A DNA stretch of 12,031 bases. It comes from Devosia equisanguinis (GTDB lineage Bacteria; Pseudomonadota; Alphaproteobacteria; Rhizobiales; Devosiaceae). The stretch lies in NCBI GenBank assembly GCA_945888565.1, contig CAMDAL010000097.1, positions 1 through 12,031 of the forward strand, read 5' to 3'. This document shows positions 1-7,491 of this stretch, piece after piece. The position numbers were made by a program, and so were the translations under genes. A model generated the notes under the pieces. The model worked only from the letters and a program-made list of their open reading frames with translations, was not told the DNA's origin and searched no databases. The stretch's first letter is position 1. Every line of letters begins with the position of its first letter.

Positions 1-2
1 TC

Positions 3-899
3 GGCCTGAAACGCCCGTTCGCCGGCTTCTTCGCCGATACCATCTTCCGGCCGCTGCTGATCGTCGCCTGTTTCGCCATCTCCAGCCTTGCCATCGGAGC
101 CGACGCGCGGCTCGGCGAGCTGATCTGGTTGCTGGCGCTCGGCTTTGCCACCATCGCCGCCGTGCAGTACTGGTGGGTCCGACGCGCCGCGCTGGCGCTG
201 CCGCGCGGCCCCGAACTCCAGCCCGGCGAATCCCGGCGCTGGTGGCGCTTCGCGCTGCCCTGGGTGGTGATCGCGTTGGCCACCGACTTCTTCTTCGACA
301 TCGACCTGCTGCTGCTGTCAGGCCTGCTCGACCGCGAGACCCTCGCGGTGTTCGGCGTGCTGACGCGGGTGTTCTCGCTCGTCGCCTTCGGCGTGTCCGC
401 CGTCTACGCGGTGACCATGCCCGACATCTTCGAATCGAACGCCGCATCGGACCGCGCTGCTTTCGCCCGGCAGGTCGGCGACGCCAACCTCGTGGCCGCG
501 GCGGTTTCGGCCGGGCTGTTCCTCGCCGTGCTGGCCGGCGGTCCGTTCCTGCTGCTGGTGTTCGGCCCCGAGTTCACCGACGGTGCCCTGGCGCTCGCCG
601 TGCTCTGCCTAGCGCTCTGCGTACGCTCGGTGTTCGGTCCCGCCGCCATGGTGCTGTCGATCCACGACCGGCCCTATGCCACGCTTCCCGCCATCGGGCT
701 GGGGATGGGGGTGCTGGTTGGTGCCAACATCCTGCTGGTGCCGGCACACGGACTGATGGGCGCCGCCGTCGCGGCGCTCGCCGCGCAGACCTTCTGGTCT
801 GCGGCCATGTGGCTCACCGCGCGGCGCCTCGCCGGTGTCGATGTGTCGATCCTGCCGAAGCTGAAGGAAATGCTGGCGGGCCGTCGGGTCGGGGCGTAG
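3..899 (+). CDS. Polysaccharide/oligosaccharide flippase (MOP superfamily), C-terminal part
   Basis: The reading frame is open from the left edge, so the N-terminus lies outside the window; 298 residues are visible. It is a polytopic inner-membrane protein with long hydrophobic runs broken by short Arg-rich loops. The segment FGPEF followed by small-residue helices, and the helix pairs around positions 700-830, resemble the Wzx/RfbX-type flippases of the MOP superfamily, which move lipid-linked sugars across the inner membrane in LPS or exopolysaccharide synthesis. No polysaccharide gene cluster is visible downstream, so the substrate cannot be named. The gene ends 7 bp from the stop of a convergent acetyltransferase gene, leaving almost no room for a separate terminator. 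Family call is from overall pattern; a general polysaccharide export role is likely and the exact substrate unknown. Confidence 0.75.
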   Translation, partial: GLKRPFAGFFADTIFRPLLIVACFAISSLAIGADARLGELIWLLALGFATIAAVQYWWVRRAALALPRGPELQPGESRRWWRFALPWVVIALATDFFFDIDLLLLSGLLDRETLAVFGVLTRVFSLVAFGVSAVYAVTMPDIFESNAASDRAAFARQVGDANLVAAAVSAGLFLAVLAGGPFLLLVFGPEFTDGALALAVLCLALCVRSVFGPAAMVLSIHDRPYATLPAIGLGMGVLVGANILLVPAHGLMGAAVAALAAQTFWSAAMWLTARRLAGVDVSILPKLKEMLAGRRVGA

Positions 900-906
900 G
901 GCCGCC

Positions 907-1473
907 TCAGCGGCCCAGCAGCGTATCCACCCGCGCCTTGAACCGGGCGACGCGCCCCATGCTCATGCCGCGATCGTAGTCCGCGGTGACCTTGGTGTAG
1001 AACTTCTCCATCACCACGTAGTCCTGACCGAAGACCTGCTGGCGCAGCAGCGCCGCCTGCTCGTAGCCGTATCGGCGGAGCAGGGCGAGGGCGACCTCGT
1101 TCTCCGGCCGCACCCAGGTGAAGGCCTTGTGGAACTTGCCGTTGTCCCAATGCTGGTCGAACATGCGCATGCCGTGCAGCCCCAGCCGCGTCTGCCGGTG
1201 CGAGGGGAAGATCCAGCTCCAGTAGCGGAAGACCGAGCCGGTCTCCGGCCCGGAGATCAGTCCGCCGCCCGGCACCCCGTCGACCGTCAGCACGATGACG
1301 TGGAACGGGTCCACCCGCTGCAGCGCGCGGAGGAAACCCTTCGTCAGCCGGTCCTTCTCGTGTTCCTTGAAAAGGTCGTTGTAGTGCGGCGACTCGTCGA
1401 TCACCGCCATCAGTTCGCGGTGGATGATGTCGAGGTCCGCGGACGTTGCCGCGTGATAGCCGAGTTCGGGCAT
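907..1473 (-). CDS. GNAT-like N-acetyltransferase family protein
   Basis: The 188-residue protein starts at an ATG with a good Shine-Dalgarno sequence (GGGAGG, 7 nt upstream on the minus strand). The C-terminal half has the look of a GNAT fold: a beta strand with a GVPGGGLI turn, a run near residues 95-110, then RPENEVALALLRRYGYE, the helix plus 'GY' strand common near the end of GNAT enzymes, and a final YVVMEKFY strand. The usual acetyl-CoA pyrophosphate loop (Q/RxxGxG/A) is not clear, so the donor or even the activity is uncertain; a FemAB-like or GNAT-derived protein is possible. It lies convergent with the flippase and divergent from acs, sharing a 172-bp region with the latter. The neighbourhood allows sugar or amino-sugar acylation but does not prove it. 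Confidence 0.7.
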   Translation of the reverse strand: MPELGYHAATSADLDIIHRELMAVIDESPHYNDLFKEHEKDRLTKGFLRALQRVDPFHVIVLTVDGVPGGGLISGPETGSVFRYWSWIFPSHRQTRLGLHGMRMFDQHWDNGKFHKAFTWVRPENEVALALLRRYGYEQAALLRQQVFGQDYVVMEKFYTKVTADYDRGMSMGRVARFKARVDTLLGR

Positions 1474-1533
1474 GCCTGCCTCCCATGATCAAGAGCCGCA
1501 GTATCGCGCCAAACCGCCGCCAAAGCGTTTATC

Positions 1534-1551
1534 GCCAAGGTTTCCATTGGC
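1534..1551. promoter_or_regulatory. Small inverted repeat in the GNAT/acs divergent region
   Basis: GCCAA and TTGGC arms are separated by 8 bp, about 95 bp before the acs start and 60 bp before the GNAT start. It is the only clear dyad in the 172-bp shared promoter region and could be an operator, but a 5-bp arm dyad also arises by chance in GC-rich DNA. No regulator can be named. Confidence 0.25.
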
Positions 1552-1645
1552 CTAAGGACGACAAGTGGACTGCTTGCCGGGGCCGGGCGGGTTGGCTAGA
1601 AATTCGGGCAAGAGCCGTCCGGGCGAGGCGGTGGGAGGATTCCGA

Positions 1646-3592
1646 ATGACCGAACCGTTGCTGTTCAAGCCCAGCGAAGCCGCGATCACGCGCACGCACC
1701 TCACCGAGGCGCAGTACGAGGACGCCTACCAGCGCTCGGTCGCCGATCCCGACGGCTTCTGGCGCGATGAAAGCAAGCGGCTCGACTGGATCAAGCCACC
1801 GACCATCATCAAGAACACCACCTACGAATACCCCGACGTCTCGATCAAATGGTTCGAGGACGGCATCCTCAACGTCTCGGTCAACTGCATCGACCGGCAC
1901 CTCGAGACCCGCGGCGACGAGGTCGCGATCATCTGGGAAGGCGACACGCCCGGCACCGAGGAGAAGATCACCTATCGCAAGCTGCACGAACGCGTCTGCC
2001 GCTGCGCCAACGTGCTGAAGTCGCTCGGTGTGCGGAAGGGCGACCGCGTCACCATCTACCTGCCGATGATCCCGCAGGCCGCCTACGCCATGCTCGCCTG
2101 CGCCCGCATCGGCGCCGTGCACTCGGTGGTCTTCGGCGGCTTCTCGCCGGATTCGCTGTCGGGCCGCATCAACGACTGCGACAGCCGCGTCGTCATCACC
2201 GCCGACGAAGGCCGCCGCGGCGGCAAGACCGTCCCGCTCAAGAAGAACGTCGACGAAGCCCTTATGAACGCCCCCGGCGTCGAAAAGGTGCTGGTGGTGC
2301 ACAATACCGGCGCGGACGTTGCCATGAAGGGCGCCCGCGACGTCTGGTGGCACGAGGCCGCCGCTGGCGTCGAGCCGTTCTGCGACCCCGAGCCGATGAA
2401 CGCCGAGGATCCGCTGTTCATCCTCTACACCTCGGGCTCCACCGGCAAGCCGAAGGGCGTGCTGCACACCACCGGCGGCTACCTGCTCTGGGCCGCCTAC
2501 ACGCACGAGAAGGTGTTCGACTACCGCCCCGGCGAGGTCTACTGGTGCACCGCCGATGTCGGCTGGGTCACCGGCCACACCTACATCCTCTACGGTCCGC
2601 TCGCCAACGCGGCGACCACCGTGATGTTCGAGGGCATCCCGAGCTACCCCGATGCCTCGCGCTTCTGGCAGACCATCGACAAGCACAAGGTCAACATCTT
2701 CTACACCGCCCCCACCGCCATCCGCGCCCTGATGGGCGCCGGTGCAGACTGGGTCGACAGGTACGAGATGAGCTCGCTCCGCCTCATTGGTTCGGTCGGC
2801 GAGCCGATCAATCCCGAGGCCTGGCTCTGGTACCACAAGCATGTCGGCAAGGGTCGCTGCGAGATCGTCGACACCTGGTGGCAGACCGAAACCGGCGGCA
2901 CGCTGATCTCGCCGCTGCCGGGCGCCACCGCCACCAAGCCGGGCTCGGCGACGCGGCCGCTGCCGGGCGTCCAGCCCATCGTGCTGTCGCCCGAGGGCAA
3001 GCTGCAGGAGCAGACCAAGGCCGAAGGCGTGCTCTGCATCGCCGACAGTTGGCCCGGCCAGATGCGCTCCATCTACGGCGACCACGGCCGGTTCGTGTCC
3101 ACTTATTTCGAGACCTACAAGGGCTACTACTTCACTGGTGATGGCTGTCGTCGCGACGAGGACGGCTACTACTGGATCACCGGGCGCGTCGACGACGTGC
3201 TGAACGTCTCCGGCCACCGGCTCGGCACGGCCGAGATCGAGAGCGCGCTCGTCGCCCATCCCAAGGTTTCCGAGGCCGCGGTGGTCGGATACCCGCATGA
3301 CCTCAAGGGGCAGGGCATCTACTGCTATGTCACCCTGATGGCTGGCGAGACGGCCGGCGACGCGTTGAAGACCGAGCTGCGCAACTGGGTCCGCAAGGAG
3401 ATCGGTCCGATCGCCTCGCCCGATCTCATCCAGTTCGCCCCGGGCCTGCCCAAGACCCGCTCCGGCAAGATCATGCGCCGCATCCTGCGCAAGATCGCCG
3501 AGAACGAGTTCGGCGCGCTCGGCGACACCTCGACGCTCGCCGACCCCGGCGTCGTCACCGACCTGGTGGAGAACCGGCAGAACCGGGGCTAG
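1646..3592 (+). CDS. acsA: Acetyl-CoA synthetase (AMP-forming)
   Basis: A complete 648-residue acyl-adenylate-forming enzyme, the usual length for Acs, which converts acetate, ATP and CoA to acetyl-CoA, AMP and PPi in the cytoplasm. Motifs are in the expected order: phosphate-binding loop YTSGSTGKPKG at residues 261-271; WWQTETGG at 411-418, whose Trp pair is typical of the short acyl pocket of acetate enzymes; YFTGDG at 495-500; the hinge region around GRVDDVLNVSGHR; and the C-terminal PKTRSGKIMRR at 602-612. In that last motif Lys608 is the conserved catalytic lysine that is reversibly acetylated in known Acs enzymes. The start is the ATG with GGGAGG 7 nt upstream; an in-frame upstream extension of 27 codons lacks family character. 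The gene is monocistronic by context and shares a divergent promoter region with the GNAT gene. No Pat or CobB partner gene is nearby. Confidence 0.97.
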   Translation: MTEPLLFKPSEAAITRTHLTEAQYEDAYQRSVADPDGFWRDESKRLDWIKPPTIIKNTTYEYPDVSIKWFEDGILNVSVNCIDRHLETRGDEVAIIWEGDTPGTEEKITYRKLHERVCRCANVLKSLGVRKGDRVTIYLPMIPQAAYAMLACARIGAVHSVVFGGFSPDSLSGRINDCDSRVVITADEGRRGGKTVPLKKNVDEALMNAPGVEKVLVVHNTGADVAMKGARDVWWHEAAAGVEPFCDPEPMNAEDPLFILYTSGSTGKPKGVLHTTGGYLLWAAYTHEKVFDYRPGEVYWCTADVGWVTGHTYILYGPLANAATTVMFEGIPSYPDASRFWQTIDKHKVNIFYTAPTAIRALMGAGADWVDRYEMSSLRLIGSVGEPINPEAWLWYHKHVGKGRCEIVDTWWQTETGGTLISPLPGATATKPGSATRPLPGVQPIVLSPEGKLQEQTKAEGVLCIADSWPGQMRSIYGDHGRFVSTYFETYKGYYFTGDGCRRDEDGYYWITGRVDDVLNVSGHRLGTAEIESALVAHPKVSEAAVVGYPHDLKGQGIYCYVTLMAGETAGDALKTELRNWVRKEIGPIASPDLIQFAPGLPKTRSGKIMRRILRKIAENEFGALGDTSTLADPGVVTDLVENRQNRG

Positions 3593-3680
3593 AATCACCG
3601 TCCCACAAAGTGTTGCCGCACTGCGCTTGCTGCGCTGACGCGACCGGCATAGCGTTGGTTTGTGTTTGGGCGGGCTTTTG

Positions 3681-4925
3681 ATGTTTAGGCTTTTTCTGGG
3701 ACTTGTACTGCCAATACTACTGCTCGTTGGCGCGGCGCGTGCCGACGAGCAAATCGGTTCGTTTCGCCTGGTCGATGACCCGAGCGTCATAGTGCTGACA
3801 GGCGAGATCACACGCAACGCGCCACTCGATTTCCGGCGGGCGGCGCAGAAGCGACCGAACGCCCGCACAATGGTCCTCGCGAGTCGTGGCGGCCTGCCCG
3901 GCGAGGCGCTGCTGGTGGCGATGTCGGTTCACGAGCGCGGGCTCGATACCTTCGTCCCCCGGGGGCAGTCCTGCCACGCCGAATGCGCCTACATCTTCTT
4001 CGGCGGAGTCCGGCGAAACGCCGACGGCGAGGTTTCGGTCAGCCGCTTCGATCCGGATGCTGCCGGCGCGGGGATGCCGATCGGAGAATCCGAGCTGATC
4101 GATGCGCTGCATGAGTTCGACACCCCGCAGTCGCTGATCGACCGGATCGTCAAGGGGCCCGCTTCGGTGCCTTACGCACTTGGTCCGACCGACTTGCGGC
4201 TGCTGGAGCCCGGCGACGTCGCCGTCGTCGATCCTGCCCCGGCTCCCGACCGGCCTTCGCCAGTGCAGAACAAGCCCACGCCACCGAAGCCCGAACTCAA
4301 GGGCGACCTGACACCGGGCGGTCCCGAGCTCGGCGAGGACGAGTTCGAACTCGACTCGCCGGTATTCACCCCGGTGGTGCCGGCAACATCGGTCAGCATA
4401 GCGGTGTACGAGGAGCTCGACTTCTATGGCCGCGACCTGTCATCCGGCTACACCAACAACATCGCCGAGTGCGCGCGCGGATGCCTGGGTGACAATATGT
4501 GCCGCGCCTTCACCTTCAATTCCGATCCCAAGATCAAGACCGGCCCGAACTGCTTCCTGAAGTCTGGCGTCGGCCGGCTGGAGCAGTATCGCTACGCCAT
4601 CTCTGGCCGGGTGCTGCGCGGAGGCGAACAGGCGCCGCAGTCCTATTCGTTCGGCGCCATCGATCCGACCCAGGACGTAGAGCAGGGGATGCGGTTCAGC
4701 GGCACCGAACTTTCGGGGAACGTCGTCGGTAGCAGTTCAGTCGGCGAGTGCCGCCAGGCCTGCATCGACGAGGAGCAGTGCTCCGGCTTTACCTACAGGA
4801 CGAGCCCCAAGCAGTGCCAGCTCATGGGATCGATCGACAGCAGCCGACAGTCCAAGGGCTATGTCAGCGGCACGAAGCGGTTCGTGACCATTCCGGTCGC
4901 CGACATTATTCCGATTGCGGAATAG
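3681..4925 (+). CDS. Exported ClpP-like domain protein with two C-terminal PAN/Apple domains
   Basis: This 414-residue protein begins with a signal peptide (hydrophobic run ending ARA, cleavage near residue 22), so it should act in the periplasm or outside. Residues about 28-180 resemble the periplasmic ClpP/crotonase-like family (COG3904-type): ASRGG at 67-71, a helix with HERGLDTFVPRG, then C98-H-A-E-C102 followed by FFGG. In most relatives the third position of the C-x-S-x-C segment is the Ser placed like the ClpP nucleophile; here it is Ala100. A Pro-rich, acidic linker (about 185-240) leads to two PAN_4-like modules with four cysteines each: C264, C268, C274, C291 and C357, C361, C367, C379. 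PAN modules usually bind protein or carbohydrate. The ATG is chosen because the signal peptide follows it directly; the ribosome site is weak (GGGCGGG). Function is not established; a binding rather than proteolytic role is inferred. Confidence 0.8.
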   Translation: MFRLFLGLVLPILLLVGAARADEQIGSFRLVDDPSVIVLTGEITRNAPLDFRRAAQKRPNARTMVLASRGGLPGEALLVAMSVHERGLDTFVPRGQSCHAECAYIFFGGVRRNADGEVSVSRFDPDAAGAGMPIGESELIDALHEFDTPQSLIDRIVKGPASVPYALGPTDLRLLEPGDVAVVDPAPAPDRPSPVQNKPTPPKPELKGDLTPGGPELGEDEFELDSPVFTPVVPATSVSIAVYEELDFYGRDLSSGYTNNIAECARGCLGDNMCRAFTFNSDPKIKTGPNCFLKSGVGRLEQYRYAISGRVLRGGEQAPQSYSFGAIDPTQDVEQGMRFSGTELSGNVVGSSSVGECRQACIDEEQCSGFTYRTSPKQCQLMGSIDSSRQSKGYVSGTKRFVTIPVADIIPIAE

Positions 4926-5163
4926 TCCCGGTCACCGTGGGGTCGATGCCATCGGCCCGATCACGGACCTGCTTCTCGATCTCCAGCAGCCGCAGTTCCC
5001 AGAGCAGCTGGTACGGGCCGCTTGCCGGCGCCATGGTGTCGAAATCGACCATCGCCACCAGTTGGCGGAGCGTGCCGAGGTCCGTCTGTTCCTCGGCGCC
5101 AGCCGGGAAAGTCATTGCTCCGAGGGCGAGCGTCGCACCGACAGCCGCAAGTCGCAGAATCAT
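4906..5163 (-). CDS. Small exported protein of unknown function
   Basis: An 85-residue protein not recognised as a known family. Residues 1-23 form a clear signal peptide: an Arg at position 4, a hydrophobic core, and an AGA-EE cleavage site. The mature part is about 62 residues, acidic, with one predicted amphipathic helix (YQLLWELRLLEIEKQVRDR) and no cysteines or lipobox. Its last 20 nt overlap the 3' end of the convergent PAN-domain gene. The start is preceded not by a strong Shine-Dalgarno but by a GGAAC-A-GTTCC dyad directly upstream, so translation could be weak or structure-controlled. It is divergent from the GH3 gene across a palindrome-rich region. It is supported mainly by the signal peptide; a chance reading frame is the alternative. 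Confidence 0.6.
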   Translation of the reverse strand: MILRLAAVGATLALGAMTFPAGAEEQTDLGTLRQLVAMVDFDTMAPASGPYQLLWELRLLEIEKQVRDRADGIDPTVTGTIPQSE

Positions 5164-5174
5164 GGAACTGTTCC
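5164..5174. promoter_or_regulatory. GGAAC-T-GTTCC dyad at the start of the small exported gene
   Basis: A perfect 5-bp dyad with a 1-bp centre abuts the minus-strand ATG at 5163. On that mRNA it would occupy the place of the ribosome binding site, so it could hide it or bind a regulator. The function is inference. Confidence 0.35.
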
Positions 5175-5184
5175 AGTTCGAGAA

Positions 5185-5199
5185 AACCTGCCGCAGGTT
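5185..5199. promoter_or_regulatory. 15-bp palindrome AACCTGCCGCAGGTT, candidate operator
   Basis: Seven-base perfect arms around one central C, in the divergent region between the small exported gene and the GH3 gene, 22 bp upstream of the former's start. Short-spaced dyads of this form are typical of dimeric repressor sites, or it may form a leader hairpin in the minus-strand mRNA. No regulator gene is adjacent. Confidence 0.4.
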
Positions 5200-5206
5200 G
5201 CGAGCA

Positions 5207-5231
5207 AGAAGTTAACGTCTGATTAACTTCT
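5207..5231. promoter_or_regulatory. Candidate CtrA box inside a 25-bp AT-rich palindrome
   Basis: AGAAGTTAA and TTAACTTCT form a perfect 9-bp inverted repeat with a 7-bp spacer. The core reads TTAA (5212-5215), N7, TTAAC (5223-5227), which is the binding consensus of the alphaproteobacterial cell-cycle regulator CtrA. It stands out from the GC-rich surroundings and lies 44 bp upstream of the small gene start and 53-86 bp upstream of the two possible GH3 starts. Use as a CtrA site is inference from sequence. Confidence 0.55.
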
Positions 5232-5316
5232 CCTGCTGCGAGGCGCCGGGGCGCGGACTTTGCTTTTGCCACATTGCTGGGCAATGCTCCGTCCGATCCA
5301 CGAGGGTAGCCTGCAC

Positions 5317-6411
5317 GTGATTCCGCACATTGGCCGGCTCGCCGCCATCATCCTGGTCGCCATGGCCCTGCCGGCAAACGCCTTGGCGGAGGTCAGCATT
5401 GAGCAGATGGCCGGTCAGATGATCATCGTGGGCTTTGCCGGAAATTCCGTGGCCAAGACCGAGGCGCTGCGCGCCGAAATCGCGGCCGGCGAGCTCGGCG
5501 GCATCATGTACCTCAAGACCAACATCTCCGATCTCGACACCGTAAAGGCGATGAACGAGGCCTTCCTCGCGGCCAATCCCGCTTTGCCCCCCTTCATCAC
5601 CGTCGACCAGGAGGGCGGGTTGGTCGAGCGGCTGACGAAGGATGTGGGCTTTCCGGAGACGCCGAGCGCCGCGGACATTGCGGCCTCGATGGACGATGTC
5701 GACGCGGGCAAGGAATATCGGCGAATGGCCAGGGATCTTGCCGAGGTCGGGTTCAACGTCAATTTCGGCCCGGTCGCCGACATGAACGTCAACCCGAACA
5801 ATCCTGTGATTGCCAGGTTCGGCCGGTCCTATGGCAGTAACGCCATCAAGGTGATGGCCTACAATTCGGCCTTCATGAATGCGCATCATGCCGAGGGCGT
5901 GCTGACTGCCCTCAAGCACTTCCCCGGGCATGGCTCATCGACCACGGACAGCCACGAAGGCTTCGTCGACATCTCCAAGACCTGGGAATCGTTCGAGCTG
6001 ACGCCCTACAAGCAACTCATCCAGCGTGGCGCTCCGGTCGATATGGTGATGGTCGGGCATCTCTATGTCGGCGATCACGGCGACGGGGCAGACGTCCCGT
6101 CGAGCCTGTCGCGCTACTGGATCACGGACGTGCTGCGGGGTGAGATCGGCTTTGCCGGCGTGGTCATCACCGACGACATGGAGATGGGTGCGGTACTCGA
6201 TCACTTTCCGCTCGAGGACCGCATCGTGCGCGCGGTGAATGCCGGTGTGGATATCCTGCTGTTCTCCAATACCGCCCGGCCACGCGCGTCCATCGCCGAT
6301 GACATCCGCGCCATTCTCGTCAAGCATGCCCATGCCGACCCCGCCTTTGCCGCGAAGATCGTCGCCAGCTACGGCCGCATTGTCACGCTGAAGCAGAAGC
6401 TGAAGCGCTGA
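5317..6411 (+). CDS. Exported glycoside hydrolase family 3, beta-N-acetylhexosaminidase-like
   Basis: A 364-residue, single-domain GH3 protein of NagZ-like length. Visible motifs are VDQEGG (Asp97), KHFPGHG (200-206), the D211-S-H213 segment that provides the Asp-His general acid/base dyad special to NagZ-type GH3 enzymes, and ITDDMEMGA, where Asp286 aligns with the nucleophile. These predict hydrolysis of terminal beta-linked N-acetylhexosamine, for example from peptidoglycan fragments. Unlike the cytoplasmic NagZ of gammaproteobacteria it has a signal peptide (hydrophobic run ending ANALA before EVS), so it should act in the periplasm. I chose the GTG start because GAGGG lies 10 nt upstream and the signal peptide then has normal length; an ATG at 5284 would add 11 residues and is the alternative. 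Expression may be tied to the palindromic sites upstream. Confidence 0.87.
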   Translation: MIPHIGRLAAIILVAMALPANALAEVSIEQMAGQMIIVGFAGNSVAKTEALRAEIAAGELGGIMYLKTNISDLDTVKAMNEAFLAANPALPPFITVDQEGGLVERLTKDVGFPETPSAADIAASMDDVDAGKEYRRMARDLAEVGFNVNFGPVADMNVNPNNPVIARFGRSYGSNAIKVMAYNSAFMNAHHAEGVLTALKHFPGHGSSTTDSHEGFVDISKTWESFELTPYKQLIQRGAPVDMVMVGHLYVGDHGDGADVPSSLSRYWITDVLRGEIGFAGVVITDDMEMGAVLDHFPLEDRIVRAVNAGVDILLFSNTARPRASIADDIRAILVKHAHADPAFAAKIVASYGRIVTLKQKLKR

Positions 6412-6593
6412 GCCTGGGTCACGAAAGAGCCTGCCTCTGGAGGCCTGTTGCAGTCGTGCTATTGCCATGCCTGCCCGTGGGCCGCTATCTGCCGGCCGAG
6501 CCGTTATCCCCAGGCGCAACCGGTGGCGGGTTTCGTCGGATGCCCGCATTGGGCTAGTGTGGCGGCCCCGGTGGGCGTGAGAAGGATTGCGGC

Positions 6594-7403
6594 ATGATCG
6601 ATGAGGGCAGGGAAGTGCGGAAAGTCCGCGCGCTCTTCATCTCCGACGTGCACCTCGGCATGCGCCCTACCCGCATCGCCCAGCTCATCGATTTCCTGCG
6701 CTGGCACGATGCCGAAACCATCTACCTCGTCGGCGACATCGTCGACGGCTGGCGCCTGGCGAAGAGCTGGTTCTGGCCGGCCGAGTATCACCAGCTGGTC
6801 GAGCTGTTCCTCGAAAAGGCGCTGGCCGGCACGCGGATCGTCGTGCTGCCCGGCAACCACGACGAGTTCCTGCGCGAGTATCTCGGCACCTATGCCGGCG
6901 AGATCGAGTTCGTCGATCGCACCGTGCACACCACAGCGCAGGGCAAGACCTATCTCGTCATTCACGGCGACCAGTTCGACGTCGTCGTCGCGCACGCCAA
7001 GTGGCTCGCCCATGTCGGCGACTGGGCCTATCGCTTCGCGCTGCGCATCAACGTCGTCATCAACTGGGTGCGCCGCCGCCTCGGGCTGACCTACTGGTCG
7101 CTCTCGGCCTGGGCCAAGCACAAGGTGAAGAACGCCGTCTCGGTGATCGGCCGCTTCGAGGAAGCGCTCACCCTTGCCGCTCGCGATACCGGGGTCGACG
7201 GCGTCATCTGCGGCCACATCCACTACGCCGACATGCACGACCGCATGGGCATCCACTACGTCAATACCGGCGATTGGGTGGAAAGCTGCACTGCGATAGC
7301 CGAAACGCCCGAGGGCGTCCTCGAGCTGATCCGCTGGACCGAAACCCCGCTGCCCCGCAAGCCCCGGCGCCTCCGCCTCCGCCGCGCCGCCGTAGGGCAG
7401 TAG
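6594..7403 (+). CDS. plcP: PlcP-like metallophosphoesterase (LpxH/COG2908 superfamily)
   Basis: A 269-residue calcineurin-like phosphoesterase with all metal-site motifs: SDVHLG (Asp18, His20), GDIVDGW (Asp48), GNHDEF (Asn88, His89), HGDQFD (His124) and CGHIHYAD (His208, His210). Automatic pipelines call this family UDP-2,3-diacylglucosamine hydrolase, but the extended form with WYWP/WFWP-like and YWSLSAWAKHKVKN segments is the one I associate with rhizobial PlcP (S. meliloti SMc00171), a phospholipase C that degrades phosphatidylcholine to diacylglycerol under phosphate limitation. The Agt-like glycosyltransferase downstream supports this reading. ATG follows GAAGGA at 7-nt spacing. I saw no convincing PHO box in the 182 bp upstream. 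LpxH-like activity in lipid A synthesis remains the alternative. No signal peptide is present; it would act at the cytoplasmic face. Confidence 0.75.
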   Translation: MIDEGREVRKVRALFISDVHLGMRPTRIAQLIDFLRWHDAETIYLVGDIVDGWRLAKSWFWPAEYHQLVELFLEKALAGTRIVVLPGNHDEFLREYLGTYAGEIEFVDRTVHTTAQGKTYLVIHGDQFDVVVAHAKWLAHVGDWAYRFALRINVVINWVRRRLGLTYWSLSAWAKHKVKNAVSVIGRFEEALTLAARDTGVDGVICGHIHYADMHDRMGIHYVNTGDWVESCTAIAETPEGVLELIRWTETPLPRKPRRLRLRRAAVGQ

Positions 7404-7436
7404 CCAAGGCCAGCCGGCCCGGCGCCCGCTGCTCCC

Positions 7437-7460
7437 CCTTCCCCCGCAAGCGGTAGAAGG
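7437..7460. repeat. 24-nt palindromic repeat, copy 1 (CCTTC...GAAGG)
   Basis: CCTTC (7437-7441) pairs with GAAGG (7456-7460), and CCGC pairs with GCGG around an AA loop. It has the same length and outer arms as the copy at 7492-7515 and resembles the small dispersed intergenic palindromes common in Hyphomicrobiales genomes. No T-run follows, so it is a poor terminator. Confidence 0.5.
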
Positions 7461-7491
7461 ACCCTGTTAGCACCGCCGATGCAACGCGCCT

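Noticed and set aside
1529..3868. A 779-codon open frame on the minus strand covering acs
   Set aside because: It is antisense to an unambiguous acetyl-CoA synthetase, is low in complexity (Val, Gly, Asp, Ala rich) and starts inside the next gene. High-GC codon bias creates such frames.
5165..5179. Possible LexA box (GAAC-N7-GTTC)
   Set aside because: The alphaproteobacterial LexA site is a direct repeat (GTTC-N7-GTTC); here the halves are inverted, and no DNA repair gene is adjacent.
6412..6593. Possible PHO box upstream of plcP
   Set aside because: Several single half-site-like words (GGGTCAC, CTGTTGC, TTGCCAT) occur, but none has a good partner 11 bp away.
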